The notes below the pieces were generated by a model, which saw only the letters and a program-made list of their open reading frames with translations, did not search any database and was not told where the DNA came from. Shown here one piece after another: positions 23,634-32,654 of a stretch of DNA of 43,503 bases (positions within the stretch are counted from its first letter, which is position 1; each line of letters opens with the position of its first letter). The stretch is from the IMG/VR virus record IMGVR_UViG_3300032224_000487, positions 1 through 43,503 of that record; one strand, written 5' to 3'. This stretch comes from a virus. The position numbers and the translations under genes are program-made.

Positions 23634-24517
23634 TATATACTACCAAAAGGATTTGATTCTGAAAAATCAATAATTGAATTCGCAGAAGAATAAATTAATT
23701 TGTTGTCGTATTGTTCTCTAGTCAATGGGTTATACATTGGATCGTAATCAACCAATCTGTAACGAGCATTACTTGTTTCACCATAAACAATTACATTATC
23801 TGTAAATACACCTTTAATGTTTGTTATTGCAAGTGTATTTGCGGTTGGTGTCCAAGCTTGTACAACTGCTGTTGTAGTAGCAAAATGTATATTGGCATTT
23901 GGTCCTTGAAACACAGTCTCATAGATAATATAGTTGTTTCCATTGCCCGTACTTGTTGTAAGATTGATTGTGTAACCAGATTCTGTGACCACATTATCAA
24001 TATCTGGCACACCAGAATCGATAACTTCTTGTGAGTATTTGAATTTCTCTAATGACAATTCATAGAAATAAGGTGCTTTTCTACCTAACATATGAAAGTC
24101 TTTAGACTGTTCAACATATTTAATCTCAAAGATTTCACCAGTACCATTTAAAAATGGAACATAAACCAAATCACCTTCTCTTGGTCGAGTAAAGGTGTTT
24201 GTTGGAACTCTTTGATTGAATGAACGTCTGGAGAATATGACATTGACATTGTTTCTAATTTCTAAACCAAACTTAGAGAAAAATTCTTTTTCTCCTGTAT
24301 AATCCATGCTATTACTTAAATACATTTCAAGTTGAAATGCCGTACTAAATCGCTTCACGGGGTCCTCACCAAACAATAAATCACGAGCTTGGTCGTTATC
24401 ATTTGGTAAGTAGTATGCATCGAAACCCATAATCTTAATTGATTCAACAATTAAGTCATCTATAACTCTTTGTTCGGGTAACGATCCATAGTTATTAAAA
24501 TATTGTGATGTTGCCAT
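23633..24517 (-). CDS. 14: Neck protein gp14
   Basis: A 294-residue protein (T4 gp14 is 256 aa). Diagnostic blocks are EQRVIDDLIVESIKIMGFDAYYLPN, DPVKRFSTAFQLEMYLSN, EFFSKFGLEIRNNVNVIFSRRSF, RPREGDLVYVPFLNGTGEIFEIKYVEQS and FHMLGRKAPYFYELSLEKFKYSQE. It forms the head-completion/neck ring with gp13. An inserted beta-rich segment near 185-260 resembles the extra domain in gp15. It is directly coupled to gp13 and gp15. Confidence 0.95.
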   Translation of the reverse strand: MATSQYFNNYGSLPEQRVIDDLIVESIKIMGFDAYYLPNDNDQARDLLFGEDPVKRFSTAFQLEMYLSNSMDYTGEKEFFSKFGLEIRNNVNVIFSRRSFNQRVPTNTFTRPREGDLVYVPFLNGTGEIFEIKYVEQSKDFHMLGRKAPYFYELSLEKFKYSQEVIDSGVPDIDNVVTESGYTINLTTSTGNGNNYIIYETVFQGPNANIHFATTTAVVQAWTPTANTLAITNIKGVFTDNVIVYGETSNARYRLVDYDPMYNPLTREQYDNKLIYSSANSIIDFSESNPFGSI

Positions 24518-24518
24518 T

Positions 24519-25292
24519 TTAGTTTAGATAGAATTCTAACGGCGCACCGTATTCAGATTGCATTTCGGATTCCAACTTTTCAATTTCTGCAACTGCTTCA
24601 TTGTAGATTTGGTCACCATTCAGAGTTACACCGCCTGGTAGTTGTAAGCCATTAAATTTCTTAATGTTATTTCCCCAACTTCTTTTGATTAATGCCGTTG
24701 CATATTCTTTCAACCAACGGTCATTCCAAACGGAAGAATAAGCACTTGGGTCAATAATCGCATATGCTTCGGCAATTACCATTGTACCTGCGGGTGCCTC
24801 ACTACCACCCCAAGCCCAATCGATGTAGAGTCTTTTCATATGTCTCTGATATCGAATAGGAACCTCTCCAGTAAACAATATCTCCAGCGAACGTAAATGC
24901 TGTTGTGTCATCGTATAATTGATGTATGAGGCGGAGGTGAAGTCGTAGAGTTCGTTTAGACGTAGTTGATATCTCAGGTCAAACATATTAATAGTTGCCT
25001 GTGAATCTTGTAGTGGAAATATTCTTGTGATACCAATAATTTCTATATGATTATTGGTACTATCTACTGCGTTAGAAACATCCAGATACCTGTTCTGAAC
25101 ATCTGTATTAGTTACTTTTTTGATCCAAAATACTTTTTGTATACCATCAAAATGGTAGTCTTGCCAGTATTGTAAAGCGTCATCAATACGGTCCTGTACT
25201 TGGTCATCATCAACGTTAATTTCAATAACAGGGAAACCTAGTCTACGCAGGCAATAGTCAGTAAAGTCTTGTCTTGTTGTTATTGTTGCCAT
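24519..25292 (-). CDS. 13: Neck protein gp13
   Basis: A 257-residue protein (T4 gp13 is 309 aa). The start (RQDFTDYCLRRLGFPVIEINVDDDQVQDRIDDALQYWQDYHFDG) and the middle (YTMTQQHLRSLEILFTGEVPIRYQRHMKRLYIDWAW) match the family. It binds the portal and gp14 at the neck after packaging. GGAGAACCGCA precedes the ATG. It is the first gene of the conserved gp13-to-gp23 block. Confidence 0.94.
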   Translation of the reverse strand: MATITTRQDFTDYCLRRLGFPVIEINVDDDQVQDRIDDALQYWQDYHFDGIQKVFWIKKVTNTDVQNRYLDVSNAVDSTNNHIEIIGITRIFPLQDSQATINMFDLRYQLRLNELYDFTSASYINYTMTQQHLRSLEILFTGEVPIRYQRHMKRLYIDWAWGGSEAPAGTMVIAEAYAIIDPSAYSSVWNDRWLKEYATALIKRSWGNNIKKFNGLQLPGGVTLNGDQIYNEAVAEIEKLESEMQSEYGAPLEFYLN

Positions 25293-25304
25293 TGCGGTTC
25301 TCCG

Positions 25305-25859
25305 TTATACACTTTTCTTTTCTAATGATTCTACTTTTGCATTTAATTCTTTGATAGCTTCAATCAATAAAGGTATTAACTTTTGGTAATGAACAGTTAA
25401 ATATTGATTATCAATTGGTGCAGGAACAACGGCTTCAGGTAAAACCTTTTGAACTTCTTGTGCAGAAACTCCTACTTCGGGTACAATTTTATAACCTAAA
25501 CTTTGTGCCAAATCATTTGCATGATAATGAAAACCATTAAGAGATAATGTTTTTGTTAATGCATCAACAATATTTCCATGTCGGCTCTTTAATCTATCAT
25601 CAGAATAATATGCTGTTATATTATTTATGGCAACTATTTCACCTTTAACACCACTTGCGGCCGCACCAATACCTACAGAACCGACCTGTAAATTAACGCT
25701 ATTTGCGGTTAAAGTATTGGTAGATGGTCTGAAAGCCATAGAGGGAGAAGAATAGATGTAATTCGTTCTCCCACCTTGAGTAGGCTGTAGCGACATGAAA
25801 AACGTAGGTGAATCGTTCGCTACAGGTAATACTTGAAGTGCGCTGAGTGTCAAAGACAT
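25305..25859 (-). CDS. Short fibre protein with S74 intramolecular chaperone
   Basis: A 184-residue protein. Residues about 84-180 are a Peptidase_S74/intramolecular chaperone domain: YYSDDRLK with the S86/K91 self-cleavage dyad, then GFHYHAND-x-AQSLGYK-VPEVG-SAQEVQKVLPEAV-PAPID and a C-terminal trimerising helix. Only about 85 residues precede the cleavage site (a strand region LSALQVLPVANDSPTF and a hexapeptide-like SVNLQVGSVGIGAA). It sits immediately upstream of gp13, the slot of wac (fibritin) in T4. It may be a short collar or tail spike; it could also help fold another fibre. Confidence 0.85.
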   Translation of the reverse strand: MSLTLSALQVLPVANDSPTFFMSLQPTQGGRTNYIYSSPSMAFRPSTNTLTANSVNLQVGSVGIGAAASGVKGEIVAINNITAYYSDDRLKSRHGNIVDALTKTLSLNGFHYHANDLAQSLGYKIVPEVGVSAQEVQKVLPEAVVPAPIDNQYLTVHYQKLIPLLIEAIKELNAKVESLEKKSV

Positions 25860-25868
25860 AAGGTCTCC

Positions 25869-28800
25869 TTATGCCTGTGCTTCGTTCCAGGAATATCTAG
25901 CTTGAATTGCTCGAACCGCAGTAGGATCAATATTTCTGGCAACAATTGTTAGCACATCTGGACCATCAGGATAAATGTTGGTTGCAGCGTTTGCTGTACC
26001 ACCACTTAAAATACTTGTACCCAAATCACGCACATCAGACATAGATTGTGATGTTGCTGCAAACGTACCAGCTGGAGCATTTAAGTAGAAACCAAATGCA
26101 GGTTCACCACCAGATATGGTTGTACCTGCATTGTGGATAATGTATTGTGATAGACTTGAGCCGCCTACGTTTGTCCAAGTTTCTGCATTATTGGATGTTC
26201 TACCATTAAACACAACAGACATTAGGAAAGAACCGTTCGCATACATATCTGCCGCATATGGAATGTGTTGCATACGATTAATAATTTCACGTACACCAAT
26301 GTTGGTGTTTGCGATACCATTACTTACAGAAGGTGCAATACGGAAACTCATAACAGGTTGAACTTGGTTTGCGTTAACCAAAATGTTGTTGTTCATACCT
26401 TGTGTGAAAATCAGCGACTTATCGTTTGTGAAGCCGCCGTCCATGATTGCAGAAGTACCCCAATGGTTAATTTCTGGTCCAAATCCTGGTGCGTGTAATT
26501 CGACCGCTGTCTGTGCAGAAGGTGACGTTAATACTGTAAATGTTTGTGCAACGTTCGCCATTGGTGGGAAATATAAGAATACATTACCCGAACCAATTGC
26601 AGCTGAACTTAATTTTAATGATACGTTAGGTGTTAATTGAGTTACATATGTTTGTGATGCTACGTTAATACCAAATACATATTGACCAACTTGAACACCA
26701 TTAGTGTTATTGCCACCTGGAATGGTGACTGTTGTATTACCTAAAGTTGTGTTTGCCCAAATACCAATTACGTTACCTGGTTGTCCTCTTGTTAAACCAG
26801 TTAATGTATTACCAGTAATACCTGAATAGTTAATATATTCGGTGTTTGCAATGTTTGTACCGCCGTTATTGGCAGTACGAATCACCACAGTACCTGATGT
26901 TGGCCAACTGGTTAAATCTGCACAAGCTGCTGTAACGTCTGTTGATAACAAGTTTGCAGTTAAGAAAGTTGTTTTACTAAATGTTGAAGTCTCATAACGA
27001 CCAGGCAAGTTACCTGAACGCATATAAGCCAAATAGTTAACGTTATTGTTTACATATTTGTGACAGTAAATAATATTGCCGTCAGGTCCACGTACACCAA
27101 AACGAATGAAACCAGCACCGTACCAGCTGTAGTCAACATAGTACATTTGCATTTTAGTTAAATCTACATTGTAACCAGATGGTCCTGTTCCGTCCATTCT
27201 GTCAATGTTGAAAGCACTTTGTGGTGTTTTGATATCAACAGTTTTACTTGTTTGTGCAAAAGTAATTGGAACATTACCTCTATATGCAGGAGAAATGTAT
27301 AGAGTTTGGTCTGAAAGAATATCAGTAACTCTGTATGACATACCTTTAATGACAACAAAATCATTAACTGAAAGTTGTTTATTGAAAATTGTACCTGTTC
27401 CAGTAATTACATGAGAACCAGGGTTTGCAGCAACTGTACCACCAATTTGATATGTTGATGTACGTCTTACAGCAAATAATGTTTGACCATCATATTCCCA
27501 AAACAATCCGTTTTGTGCATCAAATATACCAATTTGATTCTTTGCACCATACCAGTTTGCAACTGAAGCAACATAAGTTCCACTAGCAACTAAATTACTT
27601 GGAATTGAGTTTGCTAGATATGTAAATTGATATGGAGAAAGAATATCTCTAACTGTAAAATAACCGTTGTATGCAGTTTCAGTTGCACCTTGAACAGAAA
27701 TCGTTACTGAGTTAGCAATATCATGTGGGTCTTTTGTTGTTACTGTTACAACACCGGTTGTTCCGTTTGCAACAAGAGCATCGATGTTATATTGTGGTTT
27801 CAATGTTGTACCAGTTGACAACTGAATACCTTTACCAGATTGATAACGGAAATAACGGCGTGTCTGACGAATGAATGATTGATTATGACTTGCTGCGTTT
27901 GTTGAGAAACGAACACCACCATCATATGAACGGTGTACAGAAGCGCCTTGGGGTCTTACATACAATGCAGATGGTGTACCTGCGGTGATACCACCAGAAG
28001 GTTGTGCGTATGTGTCCCAAAATTGGAATGATGTTGGATTTAAAACAGTTGCAACAGTCCATGAACCGTTTGGTGCGTTTGTGCCTGCCAAACCTGTAAT
28101 AGCAATTTCGTTACCAATTAATAATCCGTGTGCTACGTTGGTTGTAACAGTAACAGTATTAGTTGTGTTAACAATAGCGGTGATACCAATGTTTGCACCA
28201 GTAAATGTGTTAGCACGATAACCAACAGTCACACCTGAAATAAACAATGAATTACCTGTAGCAGAAACACCAGTAAATGGGAATTTACCTGTATATGAAA
28301 TAGATGTGGCTGTATTAGAATCAACAACATATGTACCATCTGCACCCGCATAAGCAGTATCCAAAACTGTAAACACGTTACCAATCGGAAGTGGATTTGC
28401 CATTACAAGCACGTAGTTTCTAGAACCTGTATTTGCTCTAACGTCTTGAATTACTAGTGGATTGTTAATATCATAAAAAGCAAAAGGTCTGTTATTCAAC
28501 AGAGAAATTTGTTCCCATTTTGTTTGTTGTAGACCATATTCAAAGTCGGTATCGATTAAGGCTTGTGGAGTAGAGACACGTAATTTGTTAACGGGATCCA
28601 AATAAGTTTCAGAAGGAGAGAACTTCTCATCATATTCATCAATCATAATCTGCAACTTATCTGTTGCAGCCATTTGAGTTGTGTTATAATTTAATACGAG
28701 AGTTGTTGTGGTTATAGCACCAGTTGCGTCAGTTGCAATATTATATGATGTAGTTTTCAGATTAGGGTCTGAAAAGTTGTAAATAACCTGACTTGTATTT

Positions 28801-28910
28801 GCGTTGGTAATTAAAGCCAAACGTTCTCTCGGCACAGCTCGAGGTAAGACTACCGTTCTAGTCGAAGGTGTGAATGTGTAATATGTATCTAAAATCACTT
28901 TACGTGCCAT
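25869..28910 (-). CDS. Large virion structural protein with repeated beta domains
   Basis: A 1013-residue protein in the baseplate/fibre block. The N-terminal 100 residues (VILDTYYTFTPSTRTVVLPR, TDKLQIMIDEYDE) form a domain. Two similar segments at about 250-298 and 386-434 share TVTVTT-x3-H-x-I-x-N, I-x-G and NG-x-FTV-x2-I-x-P-F-F, i.e. an internally duplicated Ig-like or beta-sandwich module. FIRQTRRYFRYQSGKGIQLSTGTTLKP near 348 is a motif I associate with large structural proteins of T4-like cyanophages. The ATG at 28908-28910 (AGGAG eight bases upstream) is the start; an in-frame TTG lies just before it. The exact location in the virion is unknown. Confidence 0.8.
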   Translation of the reverse strand: MARKVILDTYYTFTPSTRTVVLPRAVPRERLALITNANTSQVIYNFSDPNLKTTSYNIATDATGAITTTTLVLNYNTTQMAATDKLQIMIDEYDEKFSPSETYLDPVNKLRVSTPQALIDTDFEYGLQQTKWEQISLLNNRPFAFYDINNPLVIQDVRANTGSRNYVLVMANPLPIGNVFTVLDTAYAGADGTYVVDSNTATSISYTGKFPFTGVSATGNSLFISGVTVGYRANTFTGANIGITAIVNTTNTVTVTTNVAHGLLIGNEIAITGLAGTNAPNGSWTVATVLNPTSFQFWDTYAQPSGGITAGTPSALYVRPQGASVHRSYDGGVRFSTNAASHNQSFIRQTRRYFRYQSGKGIQLSTGTTLKPQYNIDALVANGTTGVVTVTTKDPHDIANSVTISVQGATETAYNGYFTVRDILSPYQFTYLANSIPSNLVASGTYVASVANWYGAKNQIGIFDAQNGLFWEYDGQTLFAVRRTSTYQIGGTVAANPGSHVITGTGTIFNKQLSVNDFVVIKGMSYRVTDILSDQTLYISPAYRGNVPITFAQTSKTVDIKTPQSAFNIDRMDGTGPSGYNVDLTKMQMYYVDYSWYGAGFIRFGVRGPDGNIIYCHKYVNNNVNYLAYMRSGNLPGRYETSTFSKTTFLTANLLSTDVTAACADLTSWPTSGTVVIRTANNGGTNIANTEYINYSGITGNTLTGLTRGQPGNVIGIWANTTLGNTTVTIPGGNNTNGVQVGQYVFGINVASQTYVTQLTPNVSLKLSSAAIGSGNVFLYFPPMANVAQTFTVLTSPSAQTAVELHAPGFGPEINHWGTSAIMDGGFTNDKSLIFTQGMNNNILVNANQVQPVMSFRIAPSVSNGIANTNIGVREIINRMQHIPYAADMYANGSFLMSVVFNGRTSNNAETWTNVGGSSLSQYIIHNAGTTISGGEPAFGFYLNAPAGTFAATSQSMSDVRDLGTSILSGGTANAATNIYPDGPDVLTIVARNIDPTAVRAIQARYSWNEAQA

Positions 28911-28941
28911 CAATATTCTCCTGAATAAATTCTTTGCCTAA

Positions 28942-28949
28942 TATTTATC
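28942..28949 (-). promoter_or_regulatory. Late promoter candidate (GATAAATA)
   Basis: GATAAATA on the minus strand, one base from TATAAATA, in the spacer upstream of the 1013-aa virion gene and four bases after the stop of the fibre gene. The leader contains AGGAG. Confidence 0.65.
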
Positions 28950-28952
28950 TAT

Positions 28953-30404
28953 TTAGTAGCCCACCATTATGTCAATCGGACTGAATGGGTATACCTTTTT
29001 AGTTGTGGTAATTGCACCAACAACCGTTCTTGCAACGATTTGAGCACCAGAAGGTGGTGCATCTGAAAATCTTAATTGACCCTGATAGTCAATTGTGTAA
29101 CCTTTATATCCACCAAATACTTGGCTCAACCAAACTGTATCGCTATTGTATACAAAATTTGGTTGCATAGCACCATCGACTGAAACCTGTATTTGACTTG
29201 GAGATATAACAGTAACATTACTTGAGTTATAAGTTAATGTAAATATGTTTGTTAGACCATCAGTTACATATGATAGGTCATCAAGGTCGTATACACCATC
29301 AAAACTTGTATTTGGTGTTATTTGTGCTGCGCTATTTTGTCTGGTACCATCACCAAATATTATATTACCTGAGCTCGATAAAGATAAATTACCAGAAATA
29401 CCAACACCACCAGAAACAACTAATGAACCGGTGGTAGATGTATTTGAAGGTTTATTTCCAGATATGTAAACACCAACAGTTGTTGATGTTGAAGTGTTAG
29501 TTTTAAGTGTGATAAGAGGATCGGTAGGACCTCCACCAGCATTAGGTCCAACCATAATATAATTAGATATCAAGTTAGCTGTACTACCACTTCTGGAACC
29601 AGAAGATATAATTACTTGACCTTCATAAAATTTTTGACCTGACCATTGGTTATAAACAGATGCTGGGAAAATTCCAATACCAGTTGTATAATTGTTACTT
29701 GCAACTATACTTAAAGGTGAGTTAGCTTGGTCAAGTTGGCCATTGACAGCACCAGGGAAAAATTGTGTGGTACTTACTATTTTATTCCATCTCAAGAAAT
29801 CGGATGAAAATATGCCGCCATTGTTTGCCCAACCAAAAGTAGGGTTAACAGAAATTCTTGCACGATTTAAGACATAGGGACCATTTTGTGCATCATTATA
29901 AGCTTCTAAGAAATTTACTGGACCAAGTTGAAAAGTTCCATTGGAATCTAAAATTATATTTGATACATTAATAGTTCCTGTGTATACTGTTGTATCATTT
30001 GATGAATAGTATAATAAATTAGTAACATTGGTCAAATAACCTGTAGAGTTGGCTATGATAACCGCATTAGCCAAATAACCAGAAGATGAACCACCACTAC
30101 CACCAGCCGCAGAACTATTAATTGTGATTGTTTTTAATATGGTATCCGTAGTAATAGTGACATTATTACCAGGAATAATAGATAAAGTATCTGTGGTTGT
30201 TGAAGCGATAATTAAAGAACCGTTTGAATTTACAGTACCAAATGTTAATTGGTTTGTAATGTTCTTAATTGTTCCTGTTGTATCTTTATAAAACAGTTTT
30301 CCATCGGCCGCATTAATAGCCAGTTCGCCGTTTGCTAATGAAGCGGGAACATTACCAGTCGCTGTGGACTTCTTTATTTGGATTACTGTATTTGCAATTG
30401 GCAT
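28953..30404 (-). CDS. Tail fibre-like protein A
   Basis: A 483-residue protein. Residues 1-50 share a head module with fibre-like protein B: MPI-x-NT-x-I-x-IK-x-STA, then GELA and LF-x-KDTTG, a virion-attachment N-terminus seen in many phage fibres. The middle is Ser/Thr/Asn-rich beta structure. TTGSLVVSGGVGISGNL near 345 is a common fibre repeat. The last 110 residues (SFDGVYDLDDLSYVTDG to MVGY) form a separate terminal domain. The start has only a weak ribosome binding site and follows the coiled-coil gene by four bases. The receptor is unknown. Confidence 0.78.
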   Translation of the reverse strand: MPIANTVIQIKKSTATGNVPASLANGELAINAADGKLFYKDTTGTIKNITNQLTFGTVNSNGSLIIASTTTDTLSIIPGNNVTITTDTILKTITINSSAAGGSGGSSSGYLANAVIIANSTGYLTNVTNLLYYSSNDTTVYTGTINVSNIILDSNGTFQLGPVNFLEAYNDAQNGPYVLNRARISVNPTFGWANNGGIFSSDFLRWNKIVSTTQFFPGAVNGQLDQANSPLSIVASNNYTTGIGIFPASVYNQWSGQKFYEGQVIISSGSRSGSTANLISNYIMVGPNAGGGPTDPLITLKTNTSTSTTVGVYISGNKPSNTSTTGSLVVSGGVGISGNLSLSSSGNIIFGDGTRQNSAAQITPNTSFDGVYDLDDLSYVTDGLTNIFTLTYNSSNVTVISPSQIQVSVDGAMQPNFVYNSDTVWLSQVFGGYKGYTIDYQGQLRFSDAPPSGAQIVARTVVGAITTTKKVYPFSPIDIMVGY

Positions 30405-30408
30405 TTAA

Positions 30409-30894
30409 TTAAAAACTTCCGCCGTCTTCTGTTGTTGTATTGGCATTCGTTACCAATAATGGAGTTGAATTGGCCACGACCTCATCAACTTTTTTTCTTT
30501 TAGCAGGAGTTAATTGTAAATATTCAATGCGCTTATTTAATTCCAAAATTTGTTTGTCGTAAGACTCACGGGTTTGCTGATGCAAATCTCTTTCTTTAAT
30601 CAATTCATTTCTAAATGTATCAACGTGTTGCACCTGATGCTTAACATTATTAAATTCAGATTCTTTGGATTCTAACTGAGCAAGTCTTTCTTGCAAATTT
30701 TTTGTAGAATTTTCTGCTGCAATTAATTTATTTTCAGTATCACTTTTTAATGTACCAATTAACTTTGCTTGTTCTTCTATTGTTTCATTGCCTATTCGAA
30801 CACTTGCTTGTAAAGATACATTCTTCAACATTGCATCGGTTAACATAGATGTTAAACCTTCAATATAATAATTAACATAATTTTCATTATTCAT
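30409..30894 (-). CDS. Coiled-coil protein between two fibre genes
   Basis: A 161-residue protein, mostly a long coiled coil (about 45-130: repeated E/K/L heptads such as NLQERLAQLESKESEF and YDKQILELNKRIEYL). The N-terminus (MNNENYVNYYIEGLTSMLTDAML) looks like a separate helical head. The C-terminus ends in DGGSF, the same five residues that end fibre-like protein B. AGGAG precedes the ATG. It is likely a virion or fibre-associated rod; a trimeric stalk is inference. Confidence 0.78.
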   Translation of the reverse strand: MNNENYVNYYIEGLTSMLTDAMLKNVSLQASVRIGNETIEEQAKLIGTLKSDTENKLIAAENSTKNLQERLAQLESKESEFNNVKHQVQHVDTFRNELIKERDLHQQTRESYDKQILELNKRIEYLQLTPAKRKKVDEVVANSTPLLVTNANTTTEDGGSF

Positions 30895-30927
30895 TTCAAA
30901 CTCCTATTATAAAAAACATCAAAGTAT

Positions 30928-32616
30928 TTAGAATGATCCTCCATCCATGTTTGTTGCCCAAACTGGAGTTCCTGTGTTAGTTACAGTTAGAATCTGGTTA
31001 CTCCATGTTTGGTCAGAAGCACCTGCAAGAGCAGTCGCTTGCAAGGCACCTGTTCCGGCACCATAAATGATACCGTTTGATTGGAATGTACCTGCGCCAG
31101 TACCACCTCTTGGTACAGTTAATGTGCCTGCATTAATTTGTGATGCATCAATTGCAATATCTGCACCAGTTGCAGCAGTCACACGACCATATGCATCTAC
31201 AGATAAAGATGTGATTGTTTTTGCAGCACTTAATGCACCAGTCAATGTGTAAGTACTGTTTGCAAGTCCTGTAAATTTAGTACCATCAGAAATAACTAAT
31301 GCACCTGGCACATAGTTGTTTTGGTTTGTACCACCACGGTTCAATGCCAAGTTACCAGATGTTACTTGACTTGCATCAATTTGAATTAATGTATTTGAGA
31401 TAGATGCAAGACGGCCATATACATCAACACCGATGATTGCATTGTATGCTGCGTTAGCATATGTGTTTGCAGCTGCAAGTGCAGTAAAGTTGTTGCCTAA
31501 TTGTTGTACAGGTTGTGTGCCACCGCCACCGATAATGATTTGACCAGCGTTGAATGTTGCAACACCTGTACCACCACTAGCAACACCAATTGCGGAACTC
31601 AAACTACTAATTGTACCACCAACAATTGTTGGATTAAAGATGTTTGAACTTAGAACCCAACCGTTTACAAGGTTTGCAGAAACGTTTGCAAGTCTGAATG
31701 ATGTATTGCCTGTATCAATGTTATTATTACCAGAAAGTTCTGGTAAATAGTTATCAAAGATATAGAATTGTTTGTTGGTTGAATCACGGAACATACCAGT
31801 ATGGCGTTCCCATGTACCATCAAAGTAATTTGCAGCCCAACCTAAGTCTGCTGTATCACTTGTATAGTTGTTTGCACCCAAGTAAATCATTGGGTCACCA
31901 ATCACCAAATCGTTGGTGTATGATGTTGTTGTATTACCTTGAACAACCAAGTTACCTGTAATAACCAAGTTGGTATTAATAACTTGAGCACCAACAGCGT
32001 TTGTATTTGAACGTAAAACTGTTGTGTCCGTACCAAATGTTATAGTATTTGTTGTGACAGCTGTGGTAATACCTTTTGTACCTAAATTTACGAATGTGTT
32101 ACCGGTACTGAAAGAGGATGAAGTTGTGCCGTCACTAATATTAAATGATGTTGAAATTGCAGCATTAGAAACCGCAACGATACGGCCGTTTGCAGCAACA
32201 GTAAGCACAGGAATATTGGTTGAACTTCCGTAATTGTTGGCCGCAGGACCTGCACCAATCGTGTTACTTAAAGCTGCTGAAAGAGCAACTGCGCCGGTAC
32301 CATCAAACGATACAGATGATGCAAGAACGTCACCAGTAATAGAGAAATTTTGTGCGGTATCTAATCTGACCGCAGAGTTTGCAACACCAAACAATCTACC
32401 AAAGAACGCACCTTGTTGGTTACGTTGTACAATACTGTTTGCAACGTTCGCTGCTGACGAAAAACCACCAATTTGTAGGTAACCTGCACCATCTGATGTA
32501 CCAATGAACAGACCATTACTTGCATAAGAATAGGCTAATTCACCAGCTTTAAGTGACGTTGGAGTACTATTTGCGGTCGAGCGTTTGATTAAAATACTGG
32601 TGTTTGAAATTGGCAT
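30928..32616 (-). CDS. Tail fibre-like protein B
   Basis: A 562-residue fibre. The N-terminal 50 residues are the same module as protein A (MPI-x-NTSILIKRSTA, GELAYSY, LFIGTSDG). Internal repeats are visible: VAANGRIVAVSN, VDVYGRLASISN and VDAYGRVTAATG, two of them followed by IDASQ(V/I)-x-(A/S)G-L-x3-RGGT, and three GGTG-x2-TF-x-AG-like turns. These are typical of shaft repeats. The C-terminus ends NMDGGSF. An AAGGG site precedes the ATG and a late promoter lies at 32647. Confidence 0.82.
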   Translation of the reverse strand: MPISNTSILIKRSTANSTPTSLKAGELAYSYASNGLFIGTSDGAGYLQIGGFSSAANVANSIVQRNQQGAFFGRLFGVANSAVRLDTAQNFSITGDVLASSVSFDGTGAVALSAALSNTIGAGPAANNYGSSTNIPVLTVAANGRIVAVSNAAISTSFNISDGTTSSSFSTGNTFVNLGTKGITTAVTTNTITFGTDTTVLRSNTNAVGAQVINTNLVITGNLVVQGNTTTSYTNDLVIGDPMIYLGANNYTSDTADLGWAANYFDGTWERHTGMFRDSTNKQFYIFDNYLPELSGNNNIDTGNTSFRLANVSANLVNGWVLSSNIFNPTIVGGTISSLSSAIGVASGGTGVATFNAGQIIIGGGGTQPVQQLGNNFTALAAANTYANAAYNAIIGVDVYGRLASISNTLIQIDASQVTSGNLALNRGGTNQNNYVPGALVISDGTKFTGLANSTYTLTGALSAAKTITSLSVDAYGRVTAATGADIAIDASQINAGTLTVPRGGTGAGTFQSNGIIYGAGTGALQATALAGASDQTWSNQILTVTNTGTPVWATNMDGGSF

Positions 32617-32646
32617 ATTAAACCCTTATAATTGTTATTTTACTGG

Positions 32647-32654
32647 TATTTATT
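32647..32654 (-). promoter_or_regulatory. Late promoter of fibre-like protein B (AATAAATA)
   Basis: AATAAATA on the minus strand, overlapping the TAA stop of the preceding 192-aa gene (TAATAAATA). The ATG at 32616 follows about 30 bases later with an AAGGG site. Confidence 0.72.

Noticed and set aside
30925-30932. TCTAAATA upstream of the coiled-coil gene
   Set aside because: It differs from the late octamer at the highly conserved second base, and lies at the end of the upstream fibre gene; insufficient evidence for a promoter.
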